Assembly (NCBI GenBank): GCA_003254905.1
Contig: QANU01083380.1
Location: 449,123-513,122 of the forward strand
Direction: 5' to 3'
Length of the DNA stretch: 64,000 nucleotides
Source: Nissolia schottii
Lineage: Eukaryota; Streptophyta; Magnoliopsida; Fabales; Fabaceae
Made by a program: the position numbers and the translations under genes. The notes under the pieces were generated by a model. It searched no databases, was not told the origin of the DNA, and saw only the letters and a program-made list of their open reading frames with translations. This document shows, piece after piece, positions 61,991 through 64,000 of this stretch. The first letter of the stretch is position 1. Each line of letters begins with the position of its first letter.

Positions 61991-62551
61991 AGAGCACGAT
62001 GAGTTGCAATGAAAATGAACGGTTTTGAGTGCAATCCTATTTTTTGACGCAAGAAAGTGAAAGCGAAAATGTTCTTTTTACGTGAGTAAGAGTAAGAGTA
62101 AAATGGGTGATTATTTTATAAGACTTACCGTATTTATATATGAGTGTATGTATGATGTATCAAAATGTGATACACGTGTCCTCTAACGGTTAACATGCCC
62201 TTATTTAGGTTTTACTCTCGTGTTATGTACCCTCAGTGAGGTTTCTAAACCAGTAAACCTGAATTTCAGCTTAGGATGCCAAAGAACCAAAGCATCTATA
62301 TTTCTGTATATTTTATATGATTGCTTGCCCACGAGGAAAACGAAAGCATTTTTCTTGAATAAAAAAAGAGGCACGTGGATCGTTGAAAATTACATTATGC
62401 CAGCTAGTTAAACAAAATTGCAACCAAGTCGTAGAAAACGACAGAAAAAAACAAGTTGGATTGGTATCTGTCGGTGGTCATTGATAAATAGAAGTAATCA
62501 CTAATCACTAGGCAATAACACTCTACATGCTCCGTGTTTTCGCTGACGGTC
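61991..62551 (+). promoter_or_regulatory. CYP71D upstream region (source of dispersed fragments)
   Basis: Sequence from about 62190 to the ATG is shared with the fragments at 29.5, 34.5 and 52.0 kb. Common words are AACCAGTAAACCTGAATTTC, TTTATATGATT, AAGTAATCACTAATCA and GACGGTCATGGAGG. The element between them varies. A TGATAAATAGAAG TATA-like word lies about 70 bases before the ATG. Confidence 0.55.
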
Positions 62552-64000
62552 ATGGAGGATCATTTCTTATCATTCCCCATCCTTCTGAGTCTTGTCATCA
62601 TCCTAATATGTTTGATCCTTAAAGTGGTAAAGAGATCCTCAAGTGATCTTCCTCCGGGGCCATGGAAGCTTCCGCTAATCGGAAGCATACATCATCTCGG
62701 CGGCAGCCTTCCACACCACCGCATGAGAGAATTGTCCCAAAAATATGGCCCCATCATGCACCTTCAACTCGGAGAGACACCAAGCATGGTGGTTTCTTGT
62801 CCAGAGATTGCCAAAGAGGTGTTGAAAACCCATGGAGGCAACTTTGCTCAAAGACTTCACCCTGTCGGTTCAGAAATTATTACATATGGTTTCTCCAGCA
62901 TTGCCTTCTCTCCATATGGAGACTATTGGAGGCAGCTAAGGAAACTATACACGCTGGAGCTGTTGAGTGCCAAACGCGTGCGATCGTTCCAATCCATCAG
63001 GGAAGAAGAGGTTTCAAATTTAGTAAGAGATGTTTCCATGAACACCGGATCCTCCATCAACCTCACTCAAAAACTTATGTCTATGACATATGGCATAACT
63101 GCAAGGGCAGCTCTGGGTGAGAAATGCAAGGACCAAGAAGCATTTATCTCCTTTGTCAGGGAAACTATGAGGCTGGTAGAAAGTTTGGGTGTTACTAGCT
63201 TGTTTCCTTCTCAGAAGTGGCTTCATGCGATCACTGGAGCGACGCGCAAATTCAAGGAGTTACATAGAACTGGTGATATGATTCTTGAAAATATAATCAG
63301 GGCAGCAACAACAAAGATTAATGACGGAGACGAAAGCTTGCTGTCTGTTCTTTTGAATTTGAAAGACCATGGTAACCCTGAATTTCACTTGGCAATTGAC
63401 AACATCAAAGCTGTTGTTCAGGTTAGTTTGTATTTCTTTCTTCATAATTTCGTGTTTTGTTTTGACTATAGTAGTAAGCACAATACAAATTGGTCACGTA
63501 TAACATATATATTCTTAATATTGTTGAATACAAGCTCACCCTCTTGGTGTAGGAAGTTTTAACCGGCGGAGGTGAGACATCTTCTTCAACTTTGGAATGG
63601 GCTTTTTCAGAAATGCTAAAAAATCCAAGAGTACTAAAAAAGGCACAAGCAGAAGTTAGACAAGTTTTTGGTAGCAAGGGATATGTTAAGGAAATGGCTG
63701 ATCTTCATGAATTGAAATTTCTAAAAGCAGTCGTTAAGGAAACTTTGAGATTACACCCTCCTGCTCCTTTGTTACCAAGGGAGTGTGGTGAGACTTGTAA
63801 GATTAATAGATACACAATACCAGCTGGAACCCAAGTGGTTGTAAATGTATGGGCAGTTGGAAGAGATCCAAAGTATTGGAGTGAAGCAGATAAGTTCTAT
63901 CCTGAGAGATTCCTGGATTGTCCAACTGACTACAATGGGTCCTATTTTGAATTCATACCCTTTGGTGCAGGGAAGAGAATGTGTCCTGGACTTTCATTTG
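62552..64000 (+). CDS. CYP71D: Cytochrome P450, CYP71D-like (3' end outside window)
   Basis: A microsomal heme monooxygenase of specialised metabolism. Exon 1 is 62552-63421; a 131-base phase-0 intron follows; exon 2 runs from 63553 past the window end. 439 residues are visible of an expected ~500. A membrane anchor lies at about 7-27, the hinge PPGP at 33-36, and an I-helix GGGETS, fitting the (A/G)Gx(D/E)T(T/S) pattern, at about 295-300. ExxR (ETLR) is at 353, PERF at about 407, and the heme loop PFGAGKRMCPG has its Cys at 434. The one intron just before the I-helix is that of the CYP71 clan. The ATG at 62552 (MEDHFLSF) is preferred over 62534, because the related fragments keep ATGGAGGATCATTTC as the start of similarity. 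The substrate cannot be told. Confidence 0.92.

Noticed and set aside
62534-62551. Upstream ATG of the P450
   Set aside because: It would put six residues before MEDHF; the ATG at 62552 is the one kept in the related fragments.

Overview
This is nuclear DNA from a flowering plant, almost certainly a legume close to soybean. The genes have GT-AG introns, plastid and mitochondrial transit peptides, and plant-only families (PSPG glycosyltransferase, CYP71-clan P450, BAHD acyltransferase, oxidosqualene cyclase). Intergenic DNA is AT-rich and full of MITEs, SINEs and LTR debris. The glycosyltransferase resembles the UGT91H saponin enzymes of soybean, as I remember them; that resemblance is the basis for the species guess.

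Left half (about 1.9-27.3 kb) holds conserved single genes: TIM50, a mitochondrial import receptor (+, 10 exons); two tandem QRT1-like pectin methylesterases (both -, 5 exons each, same intron phases); plastid ribosomal protein S10 (+, 3 exons); and a plastid/mitochondrial-type serine acetyltransferase (+). The acetyltransferase coding sequence is split by a 327-bp intron whose two splice sites lie on an 11-bp direct repeat. That is the signature of an intron made by an insertion that copied its target site.

Middle (28-38 kb) is a direct tandem pair of about 5-kb units, roughly 1% different by eye, made of transposon pieces plus small gene fragments: a P450 promoter with its first codons, and a filament-like plant protein exon. 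A single unknown base sits exactly at the junction.

Right half (40-64 kb) is repeat-rich, with remnants and survivors of specialised metabolism: an oxidosqualene cyclase relic (42.1-43.4 kb), an intact UGT91-type glycosyltransferase (-, 46.6-48.9 kb) with a partly duplicated exon, a BAHD acyltransferase pseudogene split by a hAT MITE (60.9-62.0 kb), and a CYP71D-like P450 that runs off the window end (62.6-64.0 kb). Together these are the classes expected of a triterpene/saponin cluster, here at least partly decayed. Between them lie a CACTA end, a CACTA-like element with an internal repeat array, and an old degraded Ty1/copia element.

All exon boundaries were read by eye from splice consensus, frame continuity and family knowledge. 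No alignment or database search was run.
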